A stretch of DNA of 64,000 bases from Cladocopium goreaui (Eukaryota; Sar; Dinophyceae; Suessiales; Symbiodiniaceae), in NCBI GenBank assembly GCA_947184155.2, contig CAMXCT020002024.1:603620-667619 (forward strand), in the 5' to 3' direction. Numbering within the stretch: position 1 is the first letter of the stretch; every line of letters starts with the position of its first letter. Shown here piece after piece: positions 13,326 through 27,200 of the stretch. Below the pieces are notes generated by a model. The model ran no database searches and had not been told where the DNA came from. It was given only the letters and a program-made list of their open reading frames with translations. Both the position numbers and the translations under genes were made by a program.

Positions 13326-14350
13326 GTGTGTAAAAGCTTCTGTGTGTAAAAGCGTCTGTGTGTAAAAGCGTCTGTGTGTAAAAGCGTCTGTGTGTAAAAG
13401 CGTTTGTGTGTAAAAACATCTGTGTGTAAAAGCGTCTGTGTGTAAAAGCAACTGTGTGTAAAAGCTTCTGTGTGTAAAAGTGTTTGTATGTAAAAAGTGT
13501 TTGTGTGTACAAGCTTCTGTGTGTAAAGCTTCTGTGTGTAAAAGCGTCTGTGTGTAAAAGCGTCTGTGTGTAAAAGTCTCTGTGTGTAAAAGTGTTTGTG
13601 TGTAAAATTGTCTGCGGGTAAAAGCCTCTGTGTGTAAAAGTCTCTGTGTGTAAAAGCGTCTGTGTGTAAAAGCGTCTGTGTGTAAAAGTGTCTGTGTGTA
13701 AAAGTGTTTGTGTGTAAAAGCGTTTGTGTGTAAAAGCGTCTGTGTGTAAAAGCGTCTGTGTGTAAAAGTGTTTGTGTGTAAAAGCCTCTGGGTGTAAAAG
13801 CTTCTGTGTGTAAAAGCGTCTGTGTGTAAAAGCGTCTGTGTGTAAAAGCGTTTGTCTGTAAAAGCCTCTGTGTGTAAAAGCTTCTGTGTGTAAAAGCGTC
13901 TGTGTGTAAAAGCGTCTGTGTGTAAAAGCGCAAAAGCGTTTGTGTGTAAAAGCGTCTGTGTGTAAAAGCGCCTGGGTGTAAAAGCTTCTGTGTGTAAAAG
14001 CGTCTGTGTGTAAAAGCGTCTGTGTGTAAAGGAGTCTGTGTGTAAAAGCGTCTGTGTGTAAAAGGTGTGTGTAAAAGTGTCTGTTTGTAAAAGCGTCTGT
14101 GTGTAAAAGCGTCTGTGTGTAAAAAGCTTCTGTGTGTAAAAGCGTCTGTGTGTAAAGGACTGTGTGTAAAGGAGTCTGTGTGTAAAAGCGTCTGTGTGTA
14201 AAAGCGTCTGTGTGTAAAAGCGTTTGTGTGTGAAAGCGTGTGTGCGTGTGTAAAAAGCATCTGCGTGTAAAAGCGTCTGTGTGTAAAAGCGTCTGTGTGT
14301 AAAAGCGTTTGGGTGTGAAAGCGTGTGTGCGTGTGTAATAAGCATCTGCG
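13325..14350. repeat. 16-bp satellite TGTGTGTAAAAGCGTC
   Basis: Over 60 units of 15-17 bp, consensus TGTGTGTAAAAGCGTC. The variable positions are mainly in GCGTC (GCTTC, GTGTT, GCCTC). It ends where the hairpin-bearing + strand domain begins. Confidence 0.96.
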
Positions 14351-14596
14351 TGTAGGAGCGTCTGTGTGTGATGGCATTCTCAGTTTGGAACGCAGCGAAC
14401 AAATCCTTTGCAGTGGATTGTGCAACTCTGCACCGACAAGCATAGTTTACCTCTTTACCTCTTTCCTTGGCTCAGATGTGAACGTAGAGACAAGATGCAT
14501 TGTGTACAGAGTGAACATCCATATTCTTATATGTACGCTGAATGTTCGTGAAACAAGTGACGATTGGCAAACAGGTATCTTGAACATTTCTTGGAC

Positions 14597-14638
14597 TTCT
14601 CGAGGTTTCTGTGGGGGCTGTCCCTGAGATCTCGAGAA
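14597..14638 (+). promoter_or_regulatory. Conserved-loop hairpin (class 1)
   Basis: Outer arms TTCTCGAGGTTTC and GAGATCTCGAGAA enclose the 16-nt module TGTGGGGGCTGTCCCT. It is the most 5' member seen and no gene follows directly. Confidence 0.75.
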
Positions 14639-16112
14639 TTGCATTGTGACAATGTCAGTGTTTGTTTACGATGCAGTGGATCTATGTAAGTACAGCACGA
14701 AAAAATATATGTAATGTTTTCATGGAAACGCATGAGCAGTGGACAAAAAATACTATTCGGGCCGATCCTGACATGCCGCCATTTTTAAGTCGGGACCTTA
14801 TATGCAAATGAATAACATGTGGTTTGATGATTTGATGTGTTCATTGTAAGCTTCACTGTTGACACGTTCAGCCTTCAGTTTGCAGGACTCTGCGACAGTG
14901 GTTCTTTGCCATGTCAAACTCATGCGTGGCATTCTCAGTTCTTTTGTGGACATGTCCATGATGATTGTTTTGTGCACAGAGTGAACATTCTTATTCCCAT
15001 ATGTACGCTGAATGTTCGTGAAACAAGTGATGATCGGACCGCATGGTTTTTGACAATGAAAATGATCTGATGCTGGTTTCGCAGTGCGGTTGATGTATTT
15101 ATATATAGCATGTGTATTGTTTGCATGTTTGCCATTCTTTGATAGACGTTGTTTGGGAAGCAGCAGCTGAGTTTTGAGCTTGCAGGTCGTTCTCCAGAGG
15201 ATGGTGTCTTCTTATCGCAAGCTCAGGAGTTGCGATCCCAGTCTCGAGCTTCACAGAGTATGTTTTGCGTTGGTCCATGCTAATTCACTGTTTCACGTTC
15301 AGACCATGTTGACCTCTTTGCTCTATAGATGTGAATTGATCATTCCTTGTCTTAGATGTGAGCAAATGGACAAGACAAGAGTCACGCATGGGGAAACAAA
15401 ATACCATGCAGCATGAGCAAATAGTGTAGGCATGCTTGACAAGACACCCCAACGGTTCTGGCATTTCTCGAGATTTTTTGAGATTTCTGAACGTGGTTCG
15501 ATCCTTACTTACAAATTGCATGTGCGTCTTTCGTTGCCATGTCTGTTGTTAATGTTTTTTGTCACAGTTTGTCTTTTGAAGGACTTGGCATTCTGCAGAG
15601 TCTTCTATGCTGCTGAGGGGATTTGAATGTGCGTGATGCTCGCTTACCTTGAACTCATGAAGATGACGGATGTAGTTTATAGCATCATGGTACCGGCTTT
15701 TGCTTGTTTTTGTTGGCAAACTGTGTGGGAAATCGTCTATTCAAATGAACAACATGTGGTTTTAGTTGGGAATTCACGGTACCAGATTTCTTTGAAATGT
15801 GTTGCTTTGACGTGTTCATTGCAAGCTTCACTGTTCAGTTTGCAGGTCTCGGCGACAATCGTGCCCATGTCCAGTGTCAAACTTAGCAGTTGTGCTTCGA
15901 GTTTCGAAGTGCGAGTGCGTAGCCAAGTGTCAAACTCATGAATTGTTTTCAGTTTCGAAGTCCATGATGATGCAACACGGAACAAGCATAGTGCACCTCT
16001 TTACTTCTTTACCTCTTTTCTGGGCTCAGACGTGAACGGAAAGACAAGATGCATTGTGCACGGAGGAAACAAGTGACGGTTGGCAAACAGTTATCTTGAA
16101 CATTTCTTGGAC

Positions 16113-16154
16113 TTCTCGAGGTTTCTGTAGGGGCTGTCCGTGAGATCTCGAGAA
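16113..16154 (+). promoter_or_regulatory. Conserved-loop hairpin (class 1), leader of RepHel gene
   Basis: Arms TTCTCGAGGTTTC / GAGATCTCGAGAA make 13 continuous pairs including two G-U. The apical module is TGTAGGGGCTGTCCGT. It lies 172 nt before the ATG at 16327 and is followed by the shared leader text (GATGCAGTGGATCTATGTGA...). Confidence 0.85.
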
Positions 16155-16326
16155 TTGCATTGTGACAATGTCAGTGTTTGTTTACGATGCAGTGGATCTA
16201 TGTGATGTATAGCACGAAAAAATATATGTAATGTTTTCATTGAAATGCATGAGCAGTGGACAAAAAATACTACGGGAATCATTGTACCGTACAATTTTGT
16301 GGTCGCTGTTTCATTTGCTGAAGGGA

Positions 16327-16581
16327 ATGTCTGTGCGAATGGAGCATGCGACCGCGTCATCCTCGTCGTCCGATGGCGTGGAAGTTCGGTTGCAGGAGCT
16401 GCGTAGCAGTGCTGTGACCAGGGGTCGTGAATGGCTCCAGGATGCCCTGGCAAACATTTCAGTCATGGAGCTTCGCAAAATGGCGCATGCTCGAAATGTT
16501 GGCCGTGGACCGGACAACAAGTGGCTTGCGGTTGGAGAGGTGCGCGCTCGATTGCTGGATGTCTTGGCACCACGCATGCAG
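16327..16581 (+). CDS. Exon 1: SAP-like module with start codon
   Basis: 85 codons starting MSVRMEHATA; an ATG at 16339 is an alternative start. After a serine-rich leader comes the first copy of a ~72-residue helical module: LQELRSSAV, GREWLQDAL, MELRKMAHARNV, then KWLAVGEVRARLLDVL. The ELR...GK.WL..AELR..L pattern resembles SAP-type DNA-binding helices. That is pattern similarity, not a proven family match. The donor after CGCATGCAG leaves phase 0. Confidence 0.6.
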
Positions 16582-19500
16582 GTCCGGTGGGGCAGAATAG
16601 GATTGTGACGAAAGTTGCGTGTTTGTCACATGGTGCAATGTTGTGACCGAATTTGCATGTGTGTCAGACATGGCATCATGTTTGTGACATGCCAAGGATC
16701 GACAAACAAATATCGTCAACATTTGTTGCATCTCTTGAGGTCTCTGTAGGGGCTGTCCGTGAGATCTTGAGAATTGCACATGCCAACGTTCGTTTGTGAT
16801 GTAGTGGATCTATGTGGTATTATTTCATTGATATGCATGAGCAGCGGGAAAAAATTGTAGAATGATGGCGGTTTTGTGGTGGCAGTGTGTCGGATGCTGC
16901 AGGTGGAAGAGGCATCGGCTGCGAAATTGGAAGAACTTCGCCTTGGGGCTGTTTCACAGGGCAGGGAGTGGCTCAGTCGTTCTTTGGACGAAATGCGAAA
17001 AGAGGAGCTTCGAGTCCTGGCTACTGCGGGTGGTGTGGAGACACGATCCGGCAAGGCTTGGCTGCCTGTAGCAGAGCTGCGCAACTCGTTGATGAAAGTC
17101 TTGGAACCCTCCACGGAGGTTGGGTTCAACCAAAACATGTGTTGTGACATGAGTTGTTTTTGTGACCGAATTTGAATCTTTGTCACATGGTGCGATGTTG
17201 TAGAATGATGGTGGTTTTGTGGTGGCAGTGTGTCGGATGCCGCAGGTGGAAGAGGCATCGGCTGCCAAATTGGAAGAACTTCGCCTTGGGGCTGTTTCAC
17301 AGGGCAAGGATTGGCTGAGGCGTTCTTTGTCGGAAATGTCAGCTCGTCCGCTTCGAGTTCTGGCTGCTGCGGGTGGTGTGCAGACACATTCCAACCGGAA
17401 TTGGCTGCCTGTAGCAGAGCTGCGCAACTCGTTGATGAAAGTCTTGGAACCCTCCACGGAGGTTGGGTTCAACCAAAAAATGTGTTGTGACATGAGTTGT
17501 TTTTGTGACCGAATTCGCATGTTTGTGAGACATGGCATCATGTTTGTGCAATACCAGGGATCGACAAACAAATATCTTCAACATTTGTTGCATCTCTTTA
17601 GGTCTCTGTAGGGGCTGTCCGTGAGATCTTGAGAATTGCATAGTGATCATGCTAATTTTCGTTTGTGATGTAGTGGATCTATGTGTTATGTTTTCATTGA
17701 TATGCATGAGCAGCGGGAAAAATTTGTAGGGTGATGGTTGTTTTGTGGTGGCGGTGTGTTCCATGCTGTAGGTGGAAGAAGCATCGGCTGCCAAATTGGA
17801 AGAACTTCACCTTGGAGCTGTTTCAGAGGGTGAGGAGTGGCTCAGTCGTGCTTTGTACGGAATAGGAAGAGACGAGCTTCGAGTCCTGGCTACTGCGGCT
17901 GGTGTGGAGACACGATCGGGCAACGCTTGGCTGCCTGTAGCAGAGCTGCGTAATTCGTTGAAGAAAGTCTTGGCGACTTCCATGGAGGTTGGGTGTAATT
18001 AAAAAAACGACATCTTGAAGTTTCTGTGGGAGCTGTTTGTGACATCTCGAGAATTGAATTGTAGACTGTCGGCATTGCAAAAACGTCAAGTGCGGCTGTT
18101 TTTTTTATATATTTTTTTTAGCAGGAGCCGTGTCACGATGATACCCTTGCATCTGGTGCAAGTGTCTTGTGGGGCTGGCTGAAACGATGTTTGGAAAGTC
18201 CTTCGGCGCCTGATACTACATTGCTTCGAGATGCTGTTCCAGAACAAAAAGATCGCATGCGTATTTTAGCGGTTTTGGCCGACAAGACCATGGGTCAGGT
18301 GGAGGGATTGCATCTTTCGCTTGCTTCTTTGGATGCTCGTGTGGTGGATGCGACGTTGCCGCTTCTTGCTACTTTCGATGAAGTGCAGCAATCGTGGCCC
18401 AGCAAAGCTGTCACGGATTCTGTTGATTTATTAGATTTACCAGGTTACTTCGCCTCCATTGGCATGGAGCATTTGCTGCGGCATCAGGTCGTGGCATTGT
18501 TGTCCTGTGTTTTGCTGAGTGTATCGGAAGAAAGACGACTTCAATGGTGTCGTTTGGTGGGGTTCACCATCGACGCGGACATGTTGGAAGTGGCGAGCCG
18601 TTTGTGGGATGTCCACACACTTACAGCTGCCTGTGAATGGGACAGTTCTGGTGGTTATGAGGATCGTGACAATGTGGTGGAGGTGAGTGGTTGTCGAAAC
18701 TATTGTATGGCCTGCGTTAGTTTTTTTTGTCGTGTCTTGCCGGTTCGCGGTTGTTTGGTCTTTGTGTTGCTTGCAGGTGGTCCTTGGCATCCTGTGGGGC
18801 ACGAAAGCGTTGGTGGTGGATGATGAGGGCGAGGTGCGCCGGCGTCGAGGTAAGCTGGATGCTGCAGACGCGACGTACCTGCGATGCCTGATGCGGAGAT
18901 ATGGTTGGGAAAGATTTGACCAGGACGTGGAGGTGTGCTATTGGTCCGAATGTTTTCCATCTGCTCGCTATGGGAACAAGAAGTGTTTACAGTTTGCTTG
19001 GCTTTTGCTGACGCAGTTACTTCATCCTCGCCAGACGCCTGCATTGCAAGCTATGCGCTCACGTCACGATCCAGTGACGGTCGCAGAACTCCGTGATTCC
19101 AGGACGAGTGCGTGTCGTTGTTGTGTGTTTTGTGAAGTTTTCTTACCTTTGTCACCTTTGTGGGTATTTGCATGAGAAAATGAATTATCATGTGTTATAG
19201 ACGGCATCATGATGCCGAGCTGTTTTGTCCCATTTATGGGGAAATGTTCTTAATAAAATGACATGACATATGTCATAGATGGCATCATGTTTTTGAAATA
19301 CCAAGGAGCGACAAACAAATATCTTCAACATTTGTTGCATCTCTTGAGGTCTCTGTAGGGGCTGTCCGTGAGATCTCCAGAATTGCTCATGTAAAGCATA
19401 ATGGTACCGAGCTTTTTTTGTTTGCGCGATGAATGAGATAACGTATGTTATTTATACATCATGCGCGTGATCATGGTAGCCAATATATCTCGAGATCATC

Positions 19501-22500
19501 AGAGATATCTTCTCGAGGTTTCTGTAGGGGCTGTCCGTGAGATCTCGAGGAATTGCATACTGATTATGACATCGTGTGTACAGGAGCGGCGTGTCTCCGG
19601 TTGTCGTTCAATTGGAACTGGATATACGACAATGGCAGGAAGTGCAGCAGTGCTTGCGGTTGCCGACTTCAGATGAAGACGGTGTGCTGTTCAAGCGGGT
19701 GTCGGAGTATTTGGAGAAGGAGAAGAAGGTGCGCTGTCGTTCCATGAAAGCTGCATTCCCTGGCGATGTGGACAACATCAAGGAGTTGAAGTTGGATTGT
19801 TTGGAAGCTTCGGATGATGCAGAGAATGGTATCAAATGGAGATCCGACACGGAACGGAACTTGATGCAGTCGATTCCTGGGTGGACTGAAGGAACTCTTT
19901 GCAAGGCCGCTTTTGTGCCATTGAGTGCCATCCTTTTCGGCGCTGGCACTTCTGTTGTGGAATGTGTTCCGGAGGTGGATGTGGAAGGGGATGGTAATGC
20001 AGTTGTTCCTGACAGCACTGGCTCTTCCTGTGTGGAAGTTGCTGAGGAGGCAGATGTGGAGATGGATGTTGCTGCGGGCATTGCTATGGAGGCCTTGCCA
20101 GAGAATTTGCAAGTTGCCAAGAAAGCATTTGCTGTGTTGGAAAATGTGAATATGAAGTTTGAGATCAAGCTGCGTGAAGTTGCGCAGATGTTGGACTGCA
20201 GTCCAGCTATCACTGCTATTGGTGAAGCGCTGTCTGGCCTTGTGTTATGGTCTTATGATGATGATGATGTTCAGAATCCGCTGGAGCGTTACCAGTGCAG
20301 ACTGTGCAATTTTGGAACTGGCGGACAGAAAGAGTTTTTGGAACATTTAGTGGAGAAACACAGTGGAGGTGCCGATGCCAGCCGTGTGCTCATCGAGTAT
20401 CGTAAGAAGGTCATTGGACTATTGACACACCTGGGCCCCACAGTTTCTTGTCTGCGCTGACCTTTTGTGGGATCGGGGTACTGAGCTTTTTGTAGCTATT
20501 TGTGTGGAATTTGTATCATAAACGGAGATAATAGTTTTAATTCACGGCGTCGTGGTACTGAGTTTTTTGCGTTTTGTATTTCTGTTAGCACGATCGGAGT
20601 AGGGTAGTGTAACATGTTTGATGCGAGATATCATGGTAGTGAAATTTGCTGATGATGTTTTGATGACGTGATGCATCAGGTCACCAGCTTTGCTTCGCAA
20701 CGTCGCCTCATGGAGAATGCTGATGAAAGGCTTCGACAGCCCGAGCAAGGAGGTCGCTTTGAAACTGCATGCGTGGTGTGTGCTCGCAGGTTTTGGCGGG
20801 AGCAGCTGAAGATGTTAATCTTATTCCAAGATCCGGCTGGCAGCACCGAGTTGGAGAACGGTGCGGTGGATGTGATTCCGTGTGGTCAACAGGAACGCTT
20901 GTGTCGAATTCTTGGAGTTGAAAGATACAGTCGAAGATGGCCGAATATCCCTTTGGAGGCTCTGCATGCTTCGGCTGTTGAACATCCATACTGCAAGGGG
21001 GAGCATTTGCTCTTACACAAGCGTCGGATGCCGGTGGACTTGAAGGACCCTTACCACTGACTGCACGGGTTTGTTGCTTTCATTGCGGGATCACGGTATA
21101 CCAACTTGTTTGTAGCTAATTTTCTGTTCACGGCATCGGATTACTCGACTTTGTTTGGGAGACTGCACGGGTTTGTTGCTTTCATTGAGGGATCACGGTA
21201 TACCAACTTGTTTGTAGCTAATTTTCTGTTCACGGCATCGGATTACTCGACTTTGTTTGGGTGAAGTTCTAGTAGTATGTTCGGATGTCACTGCAATTGC
21301 AGGATCCTTGCCTGGTGTGCAGTGACTGCAAGGGCTCGTTGATGTCATCTAGTCTGACGTTGCCTCGGCACAGCTTGGCCAATGACCTTTGGATGGGCGA
21401 GCAACTGTCCGCATTGCGTGGCCTGGCCTCGGCCACGAAGCGACTTTTGCCGATGACACGGGCGTGCATGCAGGTTGTGGTATTGCAGCCCGGGCATTTG
21501 TCGCGTGAGGAACGTCAGCATGGCTTTGTAGGGAATTCGATTTTTCTCCCGCAAGCAAAGCCGTCTTCAGTGCTGACCACGCTCCCTCCAAAAGATGTTG
21601 ATATGCAAGATGCAGTTTTGTTTGTTTTGGTTGGAAGCCAGAAGGATGCAGTCAAGGGCTCTTCTTTGTTGCGTGCCCCGAGAGATGAGTACACTGCCGC
21701 TGTTGAATGTTTGAGGAAAACGAATCCTTTCTATGCGGAGGTGGAACTGGGAGATGGCAGTGATGATCTTTTGGAGGGCTGTGTCCTGGAAACTGCGGAG
21801 GATTCTGCATTGGCGCAGGAGTTGCTGCAGCGAGGTCCTGCAGACGCACAGGGACAAGACGCGTCGGATGATGAGAAGATGGACGATGCGAGTGAAGAAA
21901 AGCGTGAAGGCCTAGATGCACCAGGCAGGGTTCTGAATTGAATTTGGTTTTATTGATTGCTTCATGGTAGGGACTGTCCGAATGAAGCGATCGAAAACGA
22001 TGTTAATATCGAGTTTTGCTTTGTAACGTCTGCCTTTCGGAACCATTTTGTTTTGTGTGGCAGAAAGTAAATATGGAAAACTCGCGCACACATTGCAGGT
22101 GCAGGTGATTGCTTCATGGTAGGGACTGTCCGAATGAAGCAGCGTGAAGGCCTAGATGCACCAGGCAGGGTTCGGAAGTGAATTTGGTTGTATTCATTGC
22201 TTCATGCTAGGGACTGTCCGAATGAAGCGATCGAAAACGATGTTAATATCGAGTTTTGCTTTGTAACGTCTGCGTTTCGGAACCATTTTGTTTTGTGTGT
22301 GTGAAAGTAAATATGGAAAACTCACTCACGCAAACATTGCAGGTCATTTGATGTCTTCCATTGTTGGCTTGAACGATGGTGCGGATGAACAGAACAAGTG
22401 GGTGCGTGTGTTGAAGGATGTGGAGGAGGTCTGTGTGAGACAGGGTGGGCGGCGAAGGAGCGATGCTGCCGATGTGCTTCGCAACCGCATCAACAATGAA

Positions 22501-24250
22501 ATGCCGGCCCCGGATGCATCTGTTCCTGGTGAACTTTTGGGTCGTGAAGGAGCCCAAGAGAGGCGAACACTTCAAAAAATTCGGAGAATTCAGAAGATTG
22601 CCCGTGGCACGGCTGAAAATGAGCGCAATGTGGAATCAGCTATGTTCCAAGTCAAACCTTCCAAGTTGGTTGTTCCGACCAGAGACGAACCGCTGTCGAT
22701 GTTTGATCCGGCCACCTGGGGCATGTCGTTTCCGGATTTGTTTCCATGGGGTGATGGCTTGCCTTTTTTGAAGCGTGAAGCCAACATGGATGCAACAGAA
22801 GTGTTTCGATATTTGTTGCTTCGGGAAGAACTGCATTACAGTGAGGGTGATGCCTTGTTGCCAAGATGGTCGCTTTCAGTGCTTTGGATTTGGTTTATTC
22901 AATTGTTGCTGAGTTTTCTGTTTCCCCAGGATGGTTTGGTGGTTGTGTTTTGGTGGTTTCAGTTTTTGAGTTTGGTCGCCTTTGTTCCAAGTATGCGGGC
23001 AGGAGACGTTGCTTCCAGTGATGTACGACGTGCAGCGTCGATTACAGTTGATGCGTGCGACGAAAGCGCATGTGATGCGTCGTGGCTTTGGCAAACATTG
23101 TCGTGTTATTTCTGAAGTCAACACGGACCAATTGCTCAAGGCAATGGCATTGCATGGAGACAATGCGGACCTCAGGGAGTTGCTGCGAGATCCGCAGGTG
23201 GATGTGGCCTTGAAGCGAGCATTGGGAGGAGTGCTTCAGGCAACTTCGAGCATCATTGGCATGGAAGGGCACCGCAGCCAGATCCGGTTGCGTGGACATG
23301 CGGCTGGGTGGCATTATGGTTCTGCGCATCTGTTCGTCACTCCCAACATCGCAGATATGCGCTCGTCCTTGCTACTTCAATTGCACCTGCAGAATGTCAA
23401 AGTGGAAGAGTGCAAAATTGATTTGGACTGGGAGGCGGAGATGCCCGAATTGCCCAGCGCAGCTGCTATGCGACGGATTGTCGCGAGCGATCCCGTCGCT
23501 CAAGCGCGTTGCTTTGCCTTGATGATGGATTTGTTCTGTGAGGAAGTGTTGGGCATTCTTCCACCTTTGACCAAGGGAAGTTTTCGGGTTGGCGTGGCAG
23601 CAACCTTCGAAGATGGCATTGCGAGTTCCCTGCAAGGAGGTGTTTTCGGTGATATTGTGGCGTTGAACGGCCCGTTGGAGACTCAGGGTCGTGGTTCTTT
23701 GCACCCCCACATGCTTATTATCTTGCTGGGACACGACCTGGGAGATCGCTTGCGGAAACTGATTCATCGGGTGCAGCATGGTGAGTTGGTCGTTGAGTTG
23801 CAGCGGTGGAGTCGTCGTGTTTTGGAGGCTGTGCAGCGTTTTCAGTATGATTCTCAATTGGCCTTGTCGGAGCAGTTGAGCAGTCCGACACAGCCACTGC
23901 CTCTGAATGAACGTCAGCGATCAGAATGTGGTCACCAGTATGAATCCGCGCCTTTGGTGCCTACGGAGCCGGATGGACACGAATTGGAAGCCTTGAAGTT
24001 GGGCGGATCCGTGGCTGGCAAGGTTTTGACATTGACCGGATGCTATGCTTCTTTGCGACCCAAGTATCTGCGACGCAGTGAACGTTCTGCGGGAGATGGT
24101 CTTGAGTGGAAGAAAAAATTCTGTGAGGATTACAGACGTTTGGTGATCCAGAATCATTTTCACAAATGCACGAAATCATGTTTCAAAAAGTTCCTCGCAA
24201 TGAGCTTGGCAAAGTTGTGGTGGTTGTTGTTGTTGTTGTTGTCGTTGTCG

Positions 24251-24293
<43 letters not shown>

Positions 24294-27200
24294 CGTGGTT
24301 GTTGTTTTGGTTGTGGTTGTGGTTGTGGGTGTGGTTGTTTGTTTTTGTCGTTATTTTTGAGTTACGTGCGGTTTCGGCTTGGTCATGGCTTTTGTTGTTC
24401 GTTTACATGTTGCACGGTTGCTGTTACGGTATCAGTTAGCGTAAAACATTTTTGTGTAGAATGGAAAAGAGACGTCTGGAGTGTACAACGTGCATAGTTG
24501 GCTGTCAACGTGAAGAAGTATGTATATGTAAACACGACATGTTGCTTTGGCTGAGGAAAGCCGTGAAAGGCAAACGTGGGTGTCGCTTTGGTTGCTTTCA
24601 CGTTGAAATGATTCTGGGCAAGGAGGACAAGCCGAAAGTGTTATGTCGGAAAGGTTGGCCTCGAGTTGCGAAAGCAGGCTTTTCTCGGTTGCAATATGAG
24701 ACAGTAGATTTGAAGGAGGTTGAAGAGTTCAAAAACGAAAACCCGCATGTGTTTCAAGCTCGGCGTGATCACCCTTTTGAAGGGATGTCGAACCCGGTGG
24801 CGCAAGCAGTGATGCGATGCAATGTGGATGTCAAGTACATTGGACGCAATTTTTCAGAAGCAGACCTTTTGAAGTTTTGTGATGGGAGCATAGACCAGGA
24901 GCCTGGAGTCGAAGTTCCTGCTTCTGCATCTTCTCTGTTGGAACTGTCCGGGAGTGGATTGCAGGAGATGGAACTTCAACGCCCGGCGCTTGGTTCGTCT
25001 TCGGATGCTATATCGGGTGCTGATGCCTCACATGCAGAGCAACCTGTGTCGACTGAGTTGGATGCTTCGGATCCGCCGCCGAAGAAGCAATGCATGGGTC
25101 GTGTTTTGGACACGGAGCATAAGAAGATGCAGACGATGAGAAAGGCGCTTGAGCGCATTCTGGTGGACCTTGCAAGAGATATGATGAATGTTGGTTTTTA
25201 CACTGGTGAGTATGCTGCAAAGAAGTTTGAAATTTCGCGGAGTATGTTACCTGAATTGTATGCAGGACTGTTTGCTTCGGGGCGGTCGAAACGGAAATTT
25301 TTGACGATATTTTTTCTTACCGACTTTGTTTTGCAGTATTTTGTGCAAATGTCCTTAGTAAAGTAATGTAACATATCTGATTTGGAACATCACGATACCG
25401 ACTCCTTTTTTGAGGATTTGTATGGGAATTCCTACAATGAAATGAGATGGTATAGATTATTTTTTGGTGTGTGCCTTAATTTGGTTCTCAGTAAACGGCA
25501 ACATTGAAGGAGTGCAGCGATTGGAAGAGGAGGAAAGGGAAAGGGCAAAGGAAGCTGCAGCGGCCTCCGAGCAGGAGCCCCTGGAGGGGGACAGGGACCC
25601 TACTATGACAGGGCAACAGAGGCGTGCATTGACGATTTTGAGAAGACTTGCCTTTGGAATGAATCGTTGTGTGGCCAAATCCAACGGTGAAATGGCGTAT
25701 CAGATGTTATTCGAGCAGGAGCAACTGGTGACGTATCGTGGCTACAACATGTTCTTCCGCTATGTGCCGTATGCAATCATGCGTTGCAGACATGAGGACA
25801 TGGAGGAGGTTTTGCAAGCTAGGCCGCATCTCAATGGCTCGCCCTTGGATGTGCTTCCTGACCCCGAAGGAGAGGCACCAGTGGTGGTGGATGAGTTTGC
25901 GGAGGTTGTTGATGAGGGAGGTGATGTGCCTAGAGTCCAGCAGGTGCATGTGAACTTCAACCAGAAAGACGATTACTTGCACAGGGGCTCTTCGGTTTTG
26001 TTGCAATGCATGTCTCTTTTGATGTATTCTCGCTTCGTTCGCAGAGTTTCGAGGAACAAAGCCGGCAAGGTGGATGGAGTGAAGTTTTTCGACTTTGATG
26101 AGCACTATGCCCACTTCAGTTCCTCCGTTCAGGATTGCTTGCGGTGGGTGGTTCTGTTTTTTTTTTCGTTCTTACTTTGTTTGGTGTCTTTAAGTTTGAT
26201 ATTTGGAAAGTGTTAACAAGTTCGGGTGAAGTTGTTTATTTCTGTGTTGAGCTGAAATTCGCAGGAAGTGAGAGCAGCAGATGACAGTGTTGTGGTGCCT
26301 TCAGATTTGCACCTTCCGAAGGATGCTGAGGGGCAGAAGTACGCAGCTCACATGTTGGGATTATCTTTTCCATTCCCAACGTGTTCTGGAGATTGCAGTT
26401 TGTCACATCGATGCTTTGCTTGCCACACCATGGAAGAAGATGCAAAGCAAGGCGTTCTTTTTGCTCGTTTTACGCTGCATTGGAAGCACTGGAAAAGTTA
26501 CATGTCAATGAGGAGGTGTTTGGCGGAGGAAAGAGTTTTGGCCGGTTTGTCTGCTCCGGTCATCCGGGATGTTGCATCAGTGCGTTCCTATGTTGCTGGC
26601 ATCGGTGACACCAGCAGTGCTTTTAGATGTTTGGAGAAGCTGTTCGGTGGAGCAGAAGGAGCGGATTGTCGCTATCATGACATGCTGCGCATCTGTGAGC
26701 GCGTTGCCTGGTTCGCAGACTTGTCCGTTCCGTTTCATTACACTCAGTTGACATCGCAAGAGTTCTTGGCCTATATTCAGACATCGTGGTTGGAGCGTTT
26801 CCAGCAGCACTGTGCTGCACGTCGTCTCAGCAGCAGTCGTCGGACAGCTGAGCGTTATGCTTTGATGACTGCTTTGGACAAGGAGGAGGACCTGGAAGAT
26901 GATTCGGCACCGCCGGTTATAGAAGGACACGAGGTCGAGGATGATCTGCTATTGCAAGAAGAGTTGGACAACTTGGAACGTGCGCAGTGGCCGGTGGATG
27001 GAGAAGCATTGCACGAAGCTATGTTTCGGGAAGAGGATTGGATGAAGGTGTTGGGCAATCGAAAGCCATCTGTATTGCAGGACATGGTATCGAGCTTTTT
27101 GGGCGATGTTCGTGGGAATTTCCCTGATAAAAGGAGATGATATATGTTTTTCGCAGCATCATGGTACTAAGCTGTTGTTGTGTAACGTTGTTGATGATTC

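Larger units (their letters stand above)
14350..16326 (+). other. Leader-like repeat blocks, no gene
   Basis: Contains two copies of the conserved leader block (hairpins at 14597 and 16113). It also holds a ~1.2-kb region (about 14930-16130) that recurs at 31.24-31.81 plus 33.14-33.77 kb. The ~104-codon open frame in it is nearly identical in both copies but runs across a dispersed noncoding motif, so I do not call it a gene. Confidence 0.55.

Noticed and set aside
12792-14443. In-frame 24-residue repeats and 16-bp-based frames of ~380 codons
   Set aside because: Both strands are open and the sequence continues as plain satellite; no gene signals.
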